Of a DNA stretch of 64,000 bases, positions 51,619-64,000 are shown piece after piece. This stretch comes from Camarhynchus parvulus. Lineage: Eukaryota > Chordata > Aves > Passeriformes > Thraupidae. Position 1 is the first letter of the stretch. Every line of letters begins with the position of its first letter. The translations under genes and the position numbers were made by a program. A model generated the notes under the pieces. That model did no database searches. It was not told the DNA's origin and was given only the letters and a program-made list of their open reading frames with translations. The stretch spans positions 16,539,733 to 16,603,732 of the forward strand of contig NC_044574.1 in NCBI RefSeq assembly GCF_901933205.1, given 5' to 3'.

Positions 51619-52349
51619 CTCTAACACAAGCTGCATTTCAAGCGTAGCTTTGATGCAACCTTAAATTCCTGTAAAGTCAATATTTCATGGCATTATCAAA
51701 ATAAGAACAGACACTGAGTTGGAATGACATTGTCGTTTTTATATGAGGCTGGTCAAAAGAGAATCAGCAAAACCTGTAAAAATAGAAAACATTTTTCTTA
51801 AGTCAGAAATTAATTTTTAAACCTTATTTTTTCAAGATACAAGATTAATTATAAATACATTAAATTGATATGATGACTAACCAACTGACATCCACAATAC
51901 ATTATTGGGAGGGGAAAACCTCCCCCAGCTACAGCGATTTATCTCTTTTGTTGATGGATGGAGTTCAGTAAATTCTGATCTGGAGTGAGACACTCTGAGC
52001 TTCACATAATCCAGTGAAAGTCTGCAATACTTCTTCTACATGGTGCATCCAGTGAACTGAAACACAGATTGTTGCCTGACCACTGCATCTTCAGTAGAGG
52101 TCAGCTACTGAGGATTTTGGGGAGCATATAAGAAAATGGTTGTAAGTATTTAATTAACTGTTCTTAACTTTCTCTTGAAATATTATGATGGAGATCATGG
52201 GATAAATACTTGCTTTATTATAAGTTAGGGTATTTGAGGACCACAGGACAAATAATAATTACTGTGATGTTTAATTTTTTTTCCATCCTTAGTTTAATAG
52301 CTCTTACTTGATTGAAGTTTTTAAGTATATTGTAGTCTTAAATTTCCCA
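51619..52349. other. Unique AT-rich DNA, no gene seen
   Basis: No recognised content apart from a short gggaggggaaaacctccccc inverted pair near 51907-51926. Confidence 0.55.
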
Positions 52350-52368
52350 TATATATATATATACATAC

Positions 52369-52417
<49 letters not shown>

Positions 52418-52448
52418 CATATACATACATATACATATACATATATAT
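52350..52448. repeat. AT/AC microsatellite (TA with TACATA units)
   Basis: About 100 bases of alternating tatata with periodic tacata units. Because it is nearly self-complementary, both strands show an artefactual open frame of about 67-69 codons rich in Y and I. Confidence 0.93.
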
Positions 52449-55082
52449 GGAGTTTTTGTATTTGAGGGATTTTTATGTGGACTAGCATTACAGCTCTCAA
52501 GAAACATGAAAAGATGAGGTAGGGTATAGCACCAAGGAATACTTAGCCTTACTACAAAGGCTTACCATGTCACACAAATTGACACATCTTACATGTCCTA
52601 AAGAGGAAGTTAATAGGATGAAGAAGTGCAGCTAAGCAAAACTAGGAAATAATATAATTAGACCACTGCTTTTCCCTTTCATCATACCTGTCTGCCATGG
52701 TTATTGACTTGTTCCTTATATAGCTAAGCTTTTGTTTTACAAGAAAATAAAGGAAGGAGGAGAATAGATTTTATAACAACAAATGTATATTTTTATACAT
52801 TTCTTATAATATATACTGGAGAGATACATAAGGTTTGTGATATAAACATACCTGCAAAAGTGTCAACACAGTGCATGCATGTGGAATAGAGCTTTATGAA
52901 CAGGTTTTTCCACTGCATCAAGAAGTTTGCCAGTTTAAATCACAAACTGAAGTGACATCTGTTGACATTCAGTTTTGTCCATAATAGAATTACTTAGTCA
53001 ATGCCATTTTCAATGTTAATTTCTAAGCAGATGAATATTTTCAATGAGAATGACATCCAGATACAATAGCAATGAAACAGGTAATCTAATTCATTTGAAG
53101 AGCTATTCTATTAAAGTAATGGCTCCAAGGCAGTGAGAGATGAAGAGCACAGGTTAGGAAGAAAAGATAGCATGATTCCATAGTAATGCATAATTTTCCT
53201 TTCCAGAAGGAAAAATAGAAAAGGAATTATATTGACAAGGTGCAGGAAAGGAAGCTACGCACTACAATACTATGCAGGCTGAAGTTTAAAAAGACCCAAA
53301 AAAAGGCACAACAAACCACACAACAAGCTGTAAATAAAATAAAAAAATTTGAAATATACCATGGGAAATACCTATGTACAACTCATTTTAAATGCATGGC
53401 CGGACTGTTAAGTGCAGTTTTCCCATTTTGAACCATGGCAAAGGATGAGCTACAGGGATTAAGTGATTTTTTATTACTTTTGCCAAAGTGAGGGATTAAA
53501 AGGGCAATGTATTCTTTCTTCAGAAGCATCCAGACTCTTAAATTAGAAAAGATGCCTATGCAGAATGTTGGTGATATGCTGTGTCAGGGCAATCACGAGA
53601 AAAATTATTTCACTAACAACAGAGGTTGTTTTCTCTTTTGCCCTTGCAGTGTTCATCACAATAGCCTCCAGCTGTTTTCCTTAGGATACAGCGCTATGGC
53701 TCTGGGGCATCCAACCTCTAGGGTACAAAGTGTAGTAATTTTTAATTTCAATCTCCCACACCTGCATGAGGGAGGGAGCTCTGGTCCTTGATATCATTTA
53801 GTCATTGGCTTTCCCAAAAATAGGGTTGAGCCCTAATACATCCCTGGGCAGCTAGAAGACATTAGGGGCTAATAAGTCTTATGATATATGCACACTATTG
53901 ATTTACCATGCTAGCTTTTAGAATCTGAATACCAATTGCATTTACCCAGAGGTACATGTTAAGCAGGTCCATATGGAAACATTTTCTGTGCATCAAAACC
54001 ATGCACTCAGAGTTTTTGCATTGCATAGTTTGTCTAAATCACTCAGATTGTTCTCAGAACTTGTATATAAATAAACAGATACAAAGACATATTGGACTAA
54101 AAAAGCTTTAAATAAAAATCAAGTGTTCATAACTCTTTGCCTTGGTTAAATTCTCAAAGTGAAATTTCATTTGGTAATAGAAAAATAGGTTTAGCAGAAA
54201 AGGGAGCTGAAGATCTGATCTGGAGACAAGACAAATGCCTCCTTTGTGCTGCACTTGAAAAGACAGGCCTCTCATCATGCAGACACTTAACCTTGTGAGG
54301 AAAGATTTGCAGGAACATGAAATCTAGAAGTTTCTCTTGGGTTTGTACACATTATGCTATCCCAGTAGGGCTGTTCTGTTAACTATTACAACCAAGGCAT
54401 GCAGCTCACTATTTCCTAAAGTGCATTTTAATTTCCGTTGAATGTTCCTGCTGTCCCATCCTTTCAGATGTATGCATTTAACTTGTGTAAAAGCTTTGCT
54501 TTAATTTCCAAATGTGTCTTAGAACAGCAGAAAATCACATTAAGGTGTACTCCTCTGGAACACTGAAGCCGTAAAGGAGCCACGAGTATGTCTGAAGATA
54601 ATACCTTTTAGTAAAAAAACTCTCCAACATGTGGGCACTGATCCAGCTGAAGAAAGGAGACACCCTGTTACATGTAATGCTGCTTCTGCTGCTACCAAAG
54701 ATTTTCTTTGACTGTAAAACAAATATCCTAGCAGAGAATGCCCAACTAAGCATCTAACATTAGGAAAAATTTTTTATATGATCAGATTAGTTAAACAGAT
54801 TTTTCTGTAAGGGAAAGAACTATTAAAAGACATATTTTTTATGTCTGACAACAAGGAGAAGGAGTGTTTCATATAAAACGTATTTTCCTTTTGGGACACA
54901 ATTTATTCCTGATATTCCTCCTTAGCAGATCTTTTTCCGAGGCCAAAAATAAATAGTTTCCTTTAAAAACAAAATGGTGACTGAGTTAGTATGCTTCTGT
55001 GTAACAGCAATTATTTCTGACAGGTGAAAAGGCCATTAGACATGAATTGATTTTCAGAGGTACATTGAACTCTTGGTCGACA

Positions 55083-55151
55083 GGAGCTGTGTGTGCTCAG
55101 CACCTCTGAGCATCAGGGTCAGTCCTGCAAGGTGCTGACTGACCTCAACCC
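55083..55151. repeat. Palindromic ancient repeat relic (amniote MITE-like)
   Basis: Left arm ggagctgtgtgtgctcagca (from 55083) and right arm aggtgctgactgacctcaac (from 55130) are imperfect reverse complements with ctcagcacct/aggtgctgac as the best-paired core. The gctcagcacctctgagcatc wording resembles a palindromic repeat common in turtle and crocodilian genomes, as I remember it. Confidence 0.45.
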
Positions 55152-55652
55152 ACAGAAAAATTTTCTACACATTTCAGGAACTGGCCTTTAGAAATGAGAC
55201 AAGAAATCTGTAAGCCCAAATACACGCCGTGGAAATGCTGAAATGCAGTCCCTGAGCTGTCATGTTGTCCACCTTAAACAGCATTGAACTTGGCACCATG
55301 AGATCCTGAGAAAGCCTCTTAACTTGCAGGTACTCTTTCCACTTTTATTCCTTCTGTGCCTTGTCCCTCTAAACAGTACCAAGACCTGAAATATGTTCTG
55401 CTCATGAATACACTAACATTAATTAGGCTCAGTATCAGTTGTAAACCCTTATTGCTATGAAATGGCTGTTTCTAAATATGAGAATAATAAAATATAGCTG
55501 TTTAGAAAAGGTGCTTTAACTTGGCTAATGCTATGCTGCATCTCCCTGGAAATCCATGACTGAGAATAGGCGATGACAAATGCACTGTACTCTTGCTCTC
55601 TATATTCTCCTAGATCAAAAATTAATTCTGAAACTATGATCCACTCAAAATG

Positions 55653-55758
55653 TTTACATCTAAGTAATGTAAATATTTACATCGAAGTAATGTTACATCT
55701 AAGTAACATTTTCATTCAAAAAGCCAATACAAAGTAGCAAAAAGCCAATACAAAGTAG
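55653..55758. repeat. Cluster of two short tandem duplications
   Basis: Three copies of ttacatc(t/g)aagtaa (55654, 55678 and 55693 onward) are followed 12 bases later by two identical copies of aaaaagccaatacaaagtag (55718-55737 and 55739-55758, 21-bp period). This is replication-slippage-like duplication of unique sequence. Confidence 0.85.
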
Positions 55759-57782
55759 GAAAACAGCAATTTGAGAGAGAATGGGTAAGTACTAACACAG
55801 ATGACATATCAAGAATCATATACTGAAGAATGTATAGTTGATATGCACTTGTAATGTTTCAGGGTTTTTTTGTCTTTGTGCAGAATCAGATTAGATCTGC
55901 TTTCCAAAGATCAATGACCACTTGCATCCAAATATTTCTGAATTTTGGGGAAGATAATACTGAGGCATGATTTTAGAGCTTTGCAATGTGAGCATCTCTC
56001 ATTTTGTCATGATTGCCTTTTCTTTCATCCTCTATATACATCATATACTTCACAGATGCTACATCCAGTTAATTTTATAATAGAATAAAACCCCACATGG
56101 AATTAATTTAAATATGCTGGATATATTTATAGGTCATGTTTTCCATTTAAAAAGGGTCTAGAAATTGTCTCTGTTCTGGATGATTGAAAAGATTCTCTGG
56201 TTAAGTCCTCCATTTGTGCTCCATTTCCTGACTGTATAAAGGGAGGCTAACAGCATTTGATTTAAAAAAAAGCAACAAAAAAACCAAACCAAAACTTCAA
56301 AATCTTAAAATTGAAAACCAAACCAAACCAAAAGAAAATCCCAAAACTCCCTCAACCCACAAATTGTGGTGGGGTAGAGTTAATTATTGCAGATACCTTT
56401 GGCATTCTTAGGTAGCAGGTGGCTTAAACAGTAAGATATACTGCTTATTTACATGTCTGCATCTACAAGGATTTTTGTGTGCAGTTGTCCAGTGATGCTC
56501 ATTGACCTTTTTAGTGTTCTGATAACATAAATGTAGCTGGAAACAGCAGCATTTAGGATTACGGTTGCAATAGTATGGATTTTGTTTGGAATGGTGCATT
56601 TAGATTTTACTCTTTTCCATCAGATGGGGAATATATATATTTCTGGTAAGGTATTTAATAAAACAATGATTGATATGGTCAAATGATGAATCTTTCCTAG
56701 ATTTATGTTTCCTGGATTCTAAGGGAAAATTTGGTACTATGCTTGTGTTTTGGCTCTTGCAACATTCCTCAATAGTCTAGACTAGAAGTATGTTTTCTCC
56801 CAGGCACTGATATTTGGAAATTGTCCTAAAGTAAAACTCTTTTATCAAATCCTTTTTACCACAGCCCCCAGACAGGAAATACCAACGTGAAAAACCTTGA
56901 TCTGAAAACTTTGAATAGCTAGACTAAATTCATACTTTGACTCTTTGAAAAGGACCCTTGAGAGCTGAAATGTGTGCAGTGAGTATTTAAGACCTATAGC
57001 TCACAAAATGAAACTTGACTCCAGACAGGTTTCATTAATTGGGAGAAGTTATGATGATAAGCATTGCTTTGCTTTTCTTTCTTCCTAGCAAGAGTTTACT
57101 AAGTTGTGCTCTATCTTAACTGTCAGAGTTGAAAGACTTCATGTTACCAAAGCTGTCACTTTGTATAGTCATAATGAAACTGTACTAAAAAATTTCTGTA
57201 AGTCTTGAAGTTTTCTCACAACTTTCACCCAGTATAATAGGTCACATAAGGCAGTTTGAGATCAGCCCAGTCACCTACACCCAAGTTCCTGTTAACCCCT
57301 GCAGGGCTTTTACAATGAAATGAGGCCTCATTCATTGTGGGAAGGTCACAGCAATGTTTTGTTATTGTCACCTATGATGCTCATGTTTAAGCCTCAAGCT
57401 GCATTTCTGTGGAATTGAAAACAGTAAACCTTATACTTTAAAGACTTGATATAAAAAATGATCACTGTTTTCAAAAAAATAAATTATATTTATTTATTGA
57501 CTTGTTTCATTATCCTGCATGCTATTTTGAATTAATACTTGTTTAGAACATGACTTTTTGAAAAGCCGAGGAGATCCTCTAAGTTTAGATCTGTTTATTG
57601 TGAGCTGTTTTCTTCCCACAATCTAGATCCCCCTTGGTGTCCTATGTCCATTTCCTTAGATTTTTGCTGTACCAGATTCTGAGAAGCTGATTTTTTTTCA
57701 ATTAGTTCCTCAAAGGACTGGATATGTAGTTAATGTGTCTCAGCAATGGCCATAAACAAAAAGTTCCACTCCAACAAAATGA

Positions 57783-57972
57783 GGGTGGGTGGCAGAGTAC
57801 TGGAAGAGGCTGCCCAGGGAGGTTGTGGAGTCTCCTTCTCTGGAGACATTCAAAACCCACTTGGATGAGTTCCTGTGTAACCTGCTCTAGGTGACCCTGC
57901 CTTGGTAGGAGGACTGGACAGGGTTAGCTCCAGATGTCCCTTCCAACTTTAATGAGTTTGTGAGTCTGTGAA
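57783..57972 (+). mobile_element. CR1 LINE fragment, 3' end
   Basis: A short 5'-truncated CR1 in sense orientation: gagtactggaagaggctgcc, caaaacccacttggatgagt, taggtgaccctgccttgg, agatgtcccttccaacttta, ending in the terminal repeat-like tgagtttgtgagtctgtg before an A run. The order and wording fit avian CR1 3' ends. No target duplication is expected for CR1. Confidence 0.9.
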
Positions 57973-59605
57973 AAAAAATTAATTTAGGAAAAATGTCTCC
58001 TACAGTCTGTCCCTCATAGTTCATAAGTTTCCTTTTTCCTGGTTGGATTTTACAGAAATGATGCTTTTGTGTGTACTGTGTTTTCCTTAGTATTGATGTA
58101 TTGGTCAAATTTTAAACTATGATAAGGTGTCAGAAACTAAGTCTCAAAGACAAGTATTTCCTCACCCTCACGAAAGGAAGTGGCAGGATACACTTCACAG
58201 TCACTGAAGAGCAAAGGCCCTTTTACAGGAAACAGGTTACTTGTTATATCAGAACTCTGAGGAAGCTTGTTTAATAAAATCCTCAAAATAAACAAAATTA
58301 ATAAATAAATAGATCACCATTAGGCCTTAATTTTTTTGGGAATAGAAAACTCATACTATGCAGGCAAAAATGTTTGATCTTTGGAGATAATCAGAGTACT
58401 AATGAAGCTAATTATTTGTGGTAGGCATCAGAGTCTATTTCACAAGCTTTCATCACCTTTCTCCCTTTCATCACCTCCCTAGAAACTGACTCATCAAATA
58501 CCCATGGGGTCATACAAATAGTAAAGTCAGACCCCATACCTTTGTTTCAGGCAAAAAAAAAAGTATATTTGTGCAGGTCCTAATCTTGTTTATTTAAACA
58601 AATGTAATTTTGTACCAGGAAGATAAGGGACCTTTAAAAAATGAGAAAAACACCTACTGTCTGCTTGCTGCACAAAAATACTCCCTGGCTGAACTGGAGT
58701 ATGGATTTGACAAATACCTCTAGCTGGAAAATTTCTGCTCTCCAGAATGATTGGGCAAAAAAGGAATGCATTATAGATGGGGTGGGACAGGCTATCCTCC
58801 TTTCTAATTATTGACAGCTGTGCAGAACCTAAAAGGGACCCCAGGAGCTAAAATACAAGTAGCAGCAACTCTGAGATGCTGACCTGAGTGTGAATATGGC
58901 AAAGATACTTAAAATATGCTGGTTCCTTCTTTCCAGCCTTAGGTCAAAGATAGGAATCATTGGAACTTCAGCTTTTTATATTTCATCTTGAGTCTTCTGA
59001 AGTTCAGACCTCACAAAATGAAAAGGAGGTATTTTATTAAGAGCTTTTCTTCCATGTATCTGCCTTCTTGCATTGATTGTGCCTCTTTTAGAGAACTCCA
59101 GAGCACAAGTACATGGGAAATGTTTCTTTTGAGGTACATTAGACAGGAGGAAACAGAAAGACATGCTTATTAAATCAGGTTTCATTTGAAACTGGGTAAA
59201 AATTTGAGAGTACAGGAAAAAGATATTACAGTGTTTGAGATAAAAACCTAAATATGAAGAAAATGCACAGGTCTGTACCTCTACTGCAGGAAAATAATGC
59301 AAAGAGAGATCTGCTTGAAGCTGGTTGGGTAATTGAGAGAAAATTACTAGAGAATGCTTTTCCCAGAAGAAACATCAGACAAGTAATGTGACTACTATAA
59401 TTTGTGACTATTCATGATGGTTGACCTATAGGGTCCTGGTGCCCATTTACATCATCTGGGTGGAAAGTCTCTGTTAGCCTTGGCAGGTAGGTGAAAGCAG
59501 ACGCATTCTCATCATCCTGTGGATCCACAGTGAGTCCCCTTAAAGACTTTTCACTGTTTCTCCTTTTCCATCAAGTAATAACCTGGTTTCAAATAATAAG
59601 AAATA

Positions 59606-59622
59606 GTAATAATAATAATAAT
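59606..59622. repeat. (AAT)n microsatellite
   Basis: Five aat units; short. Confidence 0.8.
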
Positions 59623-62600
59623 TAGAAAAACAAATATTTTCTTTTCTTTTTATTAGTGTGTCCTCTAGAAACTGCTTTGGGTTTTACTCTGCATTTATTC
59701 AAGTCCCCTGACCCAAGCTTGCATTATGACAGAGTATAGATCTAGAGAAAGCAATGGCCATCAGAAGAAAGCAGATGTTTTGCTTTTGTCTGGACGAAAA
59801 TAGATAAACATTGTGTCACTGTCCCTTTGGTTGTCAATGCATCCATGATACTTGAGTGTGTGTTGTGGTGCCATAAAAACTTCAGTGAGGATAAGTTTAT
59901 GAGATATCTGATTAAAATCACTCTGTATTAGCCTTTTTCTCAATTTTACTAGTTGGAGATATTATCTCCCTTGAACATGAGCCAAATTCACTTATATCAG
60001 CAGAAATAACACATAATATTTAAACGTGTGTATGATCAAACTCTTATACTGTTCAGCTTATGTTTCTGTATCTTTTGGTGTATATGAAATTTTACTTTGC
60101 TTCTTTTCTGTTTCCCTGACAATGCTTTTCTATGTAGTTGCTGCCTTTTGGAGGTTTAATTTAGTTGGTAAATACCTCTGTAGCACAGATAATCACAATA
60201 AAGTCCTCAAGTCATGTGCTTTATCCTACCCTGATTACAGGAGAAATGCATGTCATAACATACATAACATACATTGTGCAGGAATAATTGTAGTAAATCT
60301 AGTAAAATGCAATTATACACATTTAGCCTTTACTATAAATGAACATAATGTTGTAGCACAAATTATTGTGAATTAGGATGGCAAGTACTTCTAATGATAC
60401 CAGAAGCCAGAGAAGTAATTTCCAGAATATCACTTTGAACCTTTACCACATAGCATGTGCTATTCTACATTTTCAAGGATGCGTTTGAGGTTTCACCTGG
60501 TGCAAGGAATAGGAGGACTGGAAGGGAAATCAATATCTATAATGTATAACAGGATTTTCTATTTTTGCATAATAGTAATTTAATCCTAGATTAAATTCAA
60601 TAAATGTACAATACTGTTTCAGTGCATTCCATTCATCAGGATATATACAATTAATTTCCACCTTGCATCCCGCATAAAAGGAAAGACTGATTTTACTAGT
60701 TCATGCAACAGTAAAAAAAAAGTTTATCTTTTTTTCCCTAATATTCTTGGTTGATTTGAAGGAAGAATGCTTCAGAAAAAAAGAGGAAAATACAACTAAT
60801 GTAAAATTTATTCAGATAAGACTGTAATTTGTTCATATAATAATAAAGTAATGCTTTTGATCTACTGATCAGCACACTGTTATCTGTCACTTGGATATTA
60901 GAATAGTGTGACCTTAGAGGTCAGCCACGACACTGCTTTTCGTACATGACAGTCTTTCCCATGGCTCTCTGAGCCTGTGTGAGACATTTTCATTTACATA
61001 AGTGGGCACAGTGATTGCTATATGACAAAATGAATCTTGATAGTCTTTAGGAGTCTGAAGCCTTACCTGTCATCTGAAAGAGAAAGTACCTGCTCTGCCT
61101 GCAAAGAGCTTGCCTCCAGGACTCCAGGCTTGCCCTTTCACAGCTACAACATGACAATTTTACCAAAATGAACACTGGAAAAAAAAAAAGAAAAAAAAAG
61201 GAAAGAAAGAATAATTCAAAAATATTATTATTATGTATACAAATATATATATTATACCATCAAAATCCATTCCTCATAGCTTAAAAAAGGGCTTATTTGA
61301 TTAAGCAAACATTTTTATTTTTCTTTCTTGAAATAAACTTTTCTTTGGTGAAAAACTTGGAAAAATCAAACTCAGAATTAGAATTTTAATATTTGTATTA
61401 TAAATACATATTTTATTTCTCTCACCATTAAGTGGGTGCCTAGAATTTACTCTGTGATTGGATTTTTCAAAGCAGGTAATTAAAATTTTGAAAGTACACT
61501 TGAAGTAGGTTTTTAATAGGTTTTATAGGCAGTTATGATGAGAATATAAATCTCTTGAGATTTTTCAAAGAGAAAAATATCTTCAAATCAATAAGTTTTA
61601 GTTGTCTAACCCAAACAAAGGCTTTTGACAATCTTACCAGACACTTAGTCATATTCCTCAACACTTAAAATCATTGGAAAATGAGATTTTCAGATGTAAG
61701 AATTTTTTAAGTGGAGCTTAGAATCCAAAGTTACTTTATTCCTATCTATTGGAAGTTAAGCACCTGGTAAGTCACTAGTGCTATATATTTTAAGCTAATG
61801 CTTGAAAATTCTCATGCATTTCATTGAGGGAAGAGAATTTTTCACTAAAAGTCATCTTAAAAATTTCTGGTTTTGAAAACTATTACATTTCTAAACCATT
61901 CAGGATTGTAATTTTGTTTGAGGGAACAATTTTAATGAAGCTTAGGCACTTTAAAAACAACTATTCTGAATACTTTTATCTAAAATTAAAGTTTCTTATA
62001 TATACTTCCACAGTTGGTGTAGAAAATAGATATATGCTGCTTTCTTTCTATCTTGCTAAATACTCTTTTTAGTTCAGTTTTTGAGTTCTGAATCTAGGCA
62101 GATTCTCATTCTAAGAAACCTCTCACTGTTGCCAAAATATTTGGTTCTTTGGAATTTGAATTTTGAACACAACTCAACGTTTTTCTAGAAGTTTGCAAAA
62201 CATAGAATTCATTAATTTATTGTACCTGACATTTCTGGTTATATTTCTAATTTCCTCTTCCATTTCTTCAACACTTCTCATTCTTATAACCCTTTAAAAA
62301 TACTTGCACTTCAAACTCTCTTTGTTATACCTTGCCACCAAATTCCAGCTTTATATTTCATATAAAAGGTTCTGTTCTTTTATTTTCACATTAGTTCTTA
62401 GCTAATCCTATTATTTCTCATCCTATAATTATACCTTCCTATTCTCCTTTTACCACAACCCCTCCGTATGACAGTTCAGAGCGTTAAACATCCGTGGTGA
62501 CAGCCCTTGTCTCCTGCAGGAGAGGAATGTGAAGTAAATGGGCTCAGGACAGCTGTGCCCAGGGACAGGTCCTACACCACAACATGTGTGGTGGGTCTGG

Positions 62601-63811
62601 GAGGGGCAAAGTCTTGTGTTTGGCACCCAGACTGGTGACTTGTGGCTTTTTGGAGGGTGGCACAATATCAGACTAGTGACCGTTGTACCATAACATTAGG
62701 CAGTGAGTAAATTCAGGGAAGAAAATTTCTACTGCAATACTGAGGGGAGAAGGTGTTTACTGACTTGAGAGATCAACCACAAGATCTGATATCTATTCTG
62801 TGACATTTTTGAGAGTGTCTAGTTTCAGACATCATCAGAAATGAACCTTATCATCATCTCAGAAGTTGTGCTCTGTAGCTCATGTTCTCACTGAGCACTG
62901 AAAGCTGGGCAGTGACAGCTGTGCCTCTGGGGCTGATGAAAGCCCAGTGTGTGTGCCTCATCCAGCCATCTCCTGACAGTATAAAATAGTTCCTGAAATG
63001 AATTAATTTGAAAAGCTTGGGGCAAAAGCTGACTAAAAAAATTTGTCATTTTCTCAATGTAGAAGTGCATAAACTACTTCAAATATTGACTCCAAAGAAA
63101 GAAATAAAAGACTATGAGATGCAGATCTGCTTGAAACACTTAATACTCCCATAAAGCATATTGGCACTATAATGAATGGAAAAAGAATGGATTGATGAGC
63201 AAAAAACTATGTATTCTGGGTGTTTGGAGGTAAAGTGGAAAGAATTCAAACTGAGATAGACCTTGCATAAGGATATAAAACTACCATTCAGGGGTTTTAT
63301 GGACACATGGGTAAAAGAGAAAAAAAAAAAGAAAAAAGTAACAAAGAAAAAAGTAACTAATTCAAAATAGAAGCACAAGTTGTGCCTAAAGAAGAAAATC
63401 TTTTTATTTTGGATAAGATAGTGATCTGAACAGAGAAAATACAATAGAACTGGGTTGCCTGACCTCCATGAAACATTTGTTGTGACCATACACAGAAAAT
63501 TCATTCAAATGCATAGTGCAGAGGTGAAAAGCAAGTAGAAACATTTTTGGGATGATCTAGGATCATTAGGATGAATCTTAGGATGAACAATCTTAGAATG
63601 ATCTTTAATTGCCTTGACAGACAAGGAAAAACACAGGTAGTTGGGAGTCAATATAAAAAAATAATTTGAGAACTGAATGGGCTTGTAGATTAGAAATATA
63701 GGAGTAAATCAAATACAGGAAATAAAAATATATTATTAATTTAGGTTTTGATTTGACTACTGGTGTTCCATTTACTTCTGAAAAGAATCTGGATTCTGAA
63801 ATCAAATTCTT

Positions 63812-63843
63812 GAATAACAAAATTATAGAATAACAAAATTATA
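63812..63843. repeat. 16-bp perfect tandem duplication
   Basis: gaataacaaaattata at 63812-63827 is repeated exactly at 63828-63843, just before the CR1 fragment at the right edge. Confidence 0.9.
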
Positions 63844-63849
63844 CTGTTA

Positions 63850-64000
63850 AAGAATAAGATGGAGGTTTGCACCTCTGTGACATGGGAGGAGGACCTCAGT
63901 GTGAGCGAGCAGTGTGCTGCTGCAGCAAAGCATGCCAGTGGGATGTTGCGTGGCATCAACCAGTGCATGACCAGCAGAGACAAAGATACCACTGTCCCAC
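63850..64000 (+). mobile_element. CR1 LINE fragment, ORF2 region, runs off the window
   Basis: Sense-orientation CR1 ORF2 downstream of the catalytic box. One plus frame reads QCAAAAKHASGMLRGINQ, matching the family's Q-C-A-x-A-A-K-K-A-N-G-M-L block, then CMTSRDKDTTVP, matching the A-S-R-x-x-E-V-I-L-P block. The left boundary is approximate (63850-63885). The rest of the element would lie past position 64000. Confidence 0.85.

Larger units (their letters stand above)
52449..57769. other. Unique AT-rich DNA, no gene seen
   Basis: No recognised gene. It holds a palindromic relic (55083-55151), a cluster of short duplications (55653-55758) and an A/CCAAA-rich stretch (about 56262-56345). Open frames at 53507-53791 and 54535-54753 lack known domains; the latter is open in two overlapping frames. 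Confidence 0.55.
57973..63849. other. Unique AT-rich DNA, no gene seen
   Basis: No recognised gene. Contents: an (AAT)n run (59606-59622), A-rich tracts (61178-61216 and 63313-63358), a GC-richer block (about 62480-62680), a degenerate ttaggatgaa repeat (about 63565-63600) and a 16-bp tandem duplication (63812-63843). The 130-codon minus-strand frame at 63112-63504 is phenylalanine-rich because it reads A-rich DNA and shows no domain. Confidence 0.55.

Noticed and set aside
52308..52517. Open frames on both strands across the AT/AC microsatellite
   Set aside because: Artefact of a nearly self-complementary simple repeat.
63112..63504. 130-codon open frame on the minus strand, the longest in the window
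   Set aside because: It reads A-rich tracts as phenylalanine runs; no domain or conservation evidence.
63541..63605. Recurring ttaggatgaa/gatc words
   Set aside because: Units are irregular and too degenerate to call a tandem array.

Overview
This window reads as non-coding nuclear DNA from a bird, most likely a songbird (passerine). Three observations support this: CR1 LINE fragments of the avian type, two solo LTRs of an avian ERVL-type family, and one solo LTR matching (from memory) an ERV family abundant in songbirds. The DNA is AT-rich, CpG-poor and full of stop codons in every frame. The longest open frames are about 130 codons, and these follow low-complexity composition rather than any recognisable protein. 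I found no host protein-coding exon, tRNA, rRNA, snRNA or CRISPR array that I can support. The window could be a gene desert or the inside of a very large intron; the sequence alone does not decide.

Layout. 0-1 kb: an old solo ERVL-type LTR (81-681). 1-10 kb: unique AT-rich DNA with two AT microsatellites, a near-palindrome at 2069-2108 and a 5'-truncated CR1 (4172-4580). 10-15 kb: two pieces of a very old amniote CR1-like LINE on the minus strand (10450-10695 and 13035-14745); they are collinear and may be one element split by 2.3 kb. 15-29 kb: mostly unique DNA, a G15 run at 16.66 kb, twin hairpins at 19.2 kb and a short-unit repeat at 27.3 kb. 29-30.1 kb: a solo songbird ERV LTR with a near-perfect 6-bp target duplication, followed by an internally deleted CR1. 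30-40 kb: a G-quadruplex-like tract, a CR1 endonuclease-region fragment (35640-36010), an old CR1 3' end (37905-38010) and a decayed reverse-transcriptase fragment of a different, Crack/Daphne-like LINE (39360-39780). 40-51 kb: unique DNA, a perfect 13-bp hairpin at 42.9 kb, a GC-richer block at 44 kb and a long CTTC tract at 50.75 kb. 51-52.5 kb: a solo ERVL-type LTR on the minus strand with a perfect 5-bp target duplication, then an AT/AC microsatellite. 52.5-64 kb: unique DNA, short tandem duplications, a CR1 3' end at 57.8 kb and a CR1 ORF2 fragment running off the right edge.

Nothing here works together as a pathway. The recognisable content is a layered record of retrotransposition: very old amniote LINEs first, then avian CR1, then ERVL-type LTRs and a songbird ERV LTR. 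The most notable item is the old non-CR1-type LINE reverse-transcriptase relic at 39.4-39.8 kb. Family names were assigned by recognition from memory, not by a database search.
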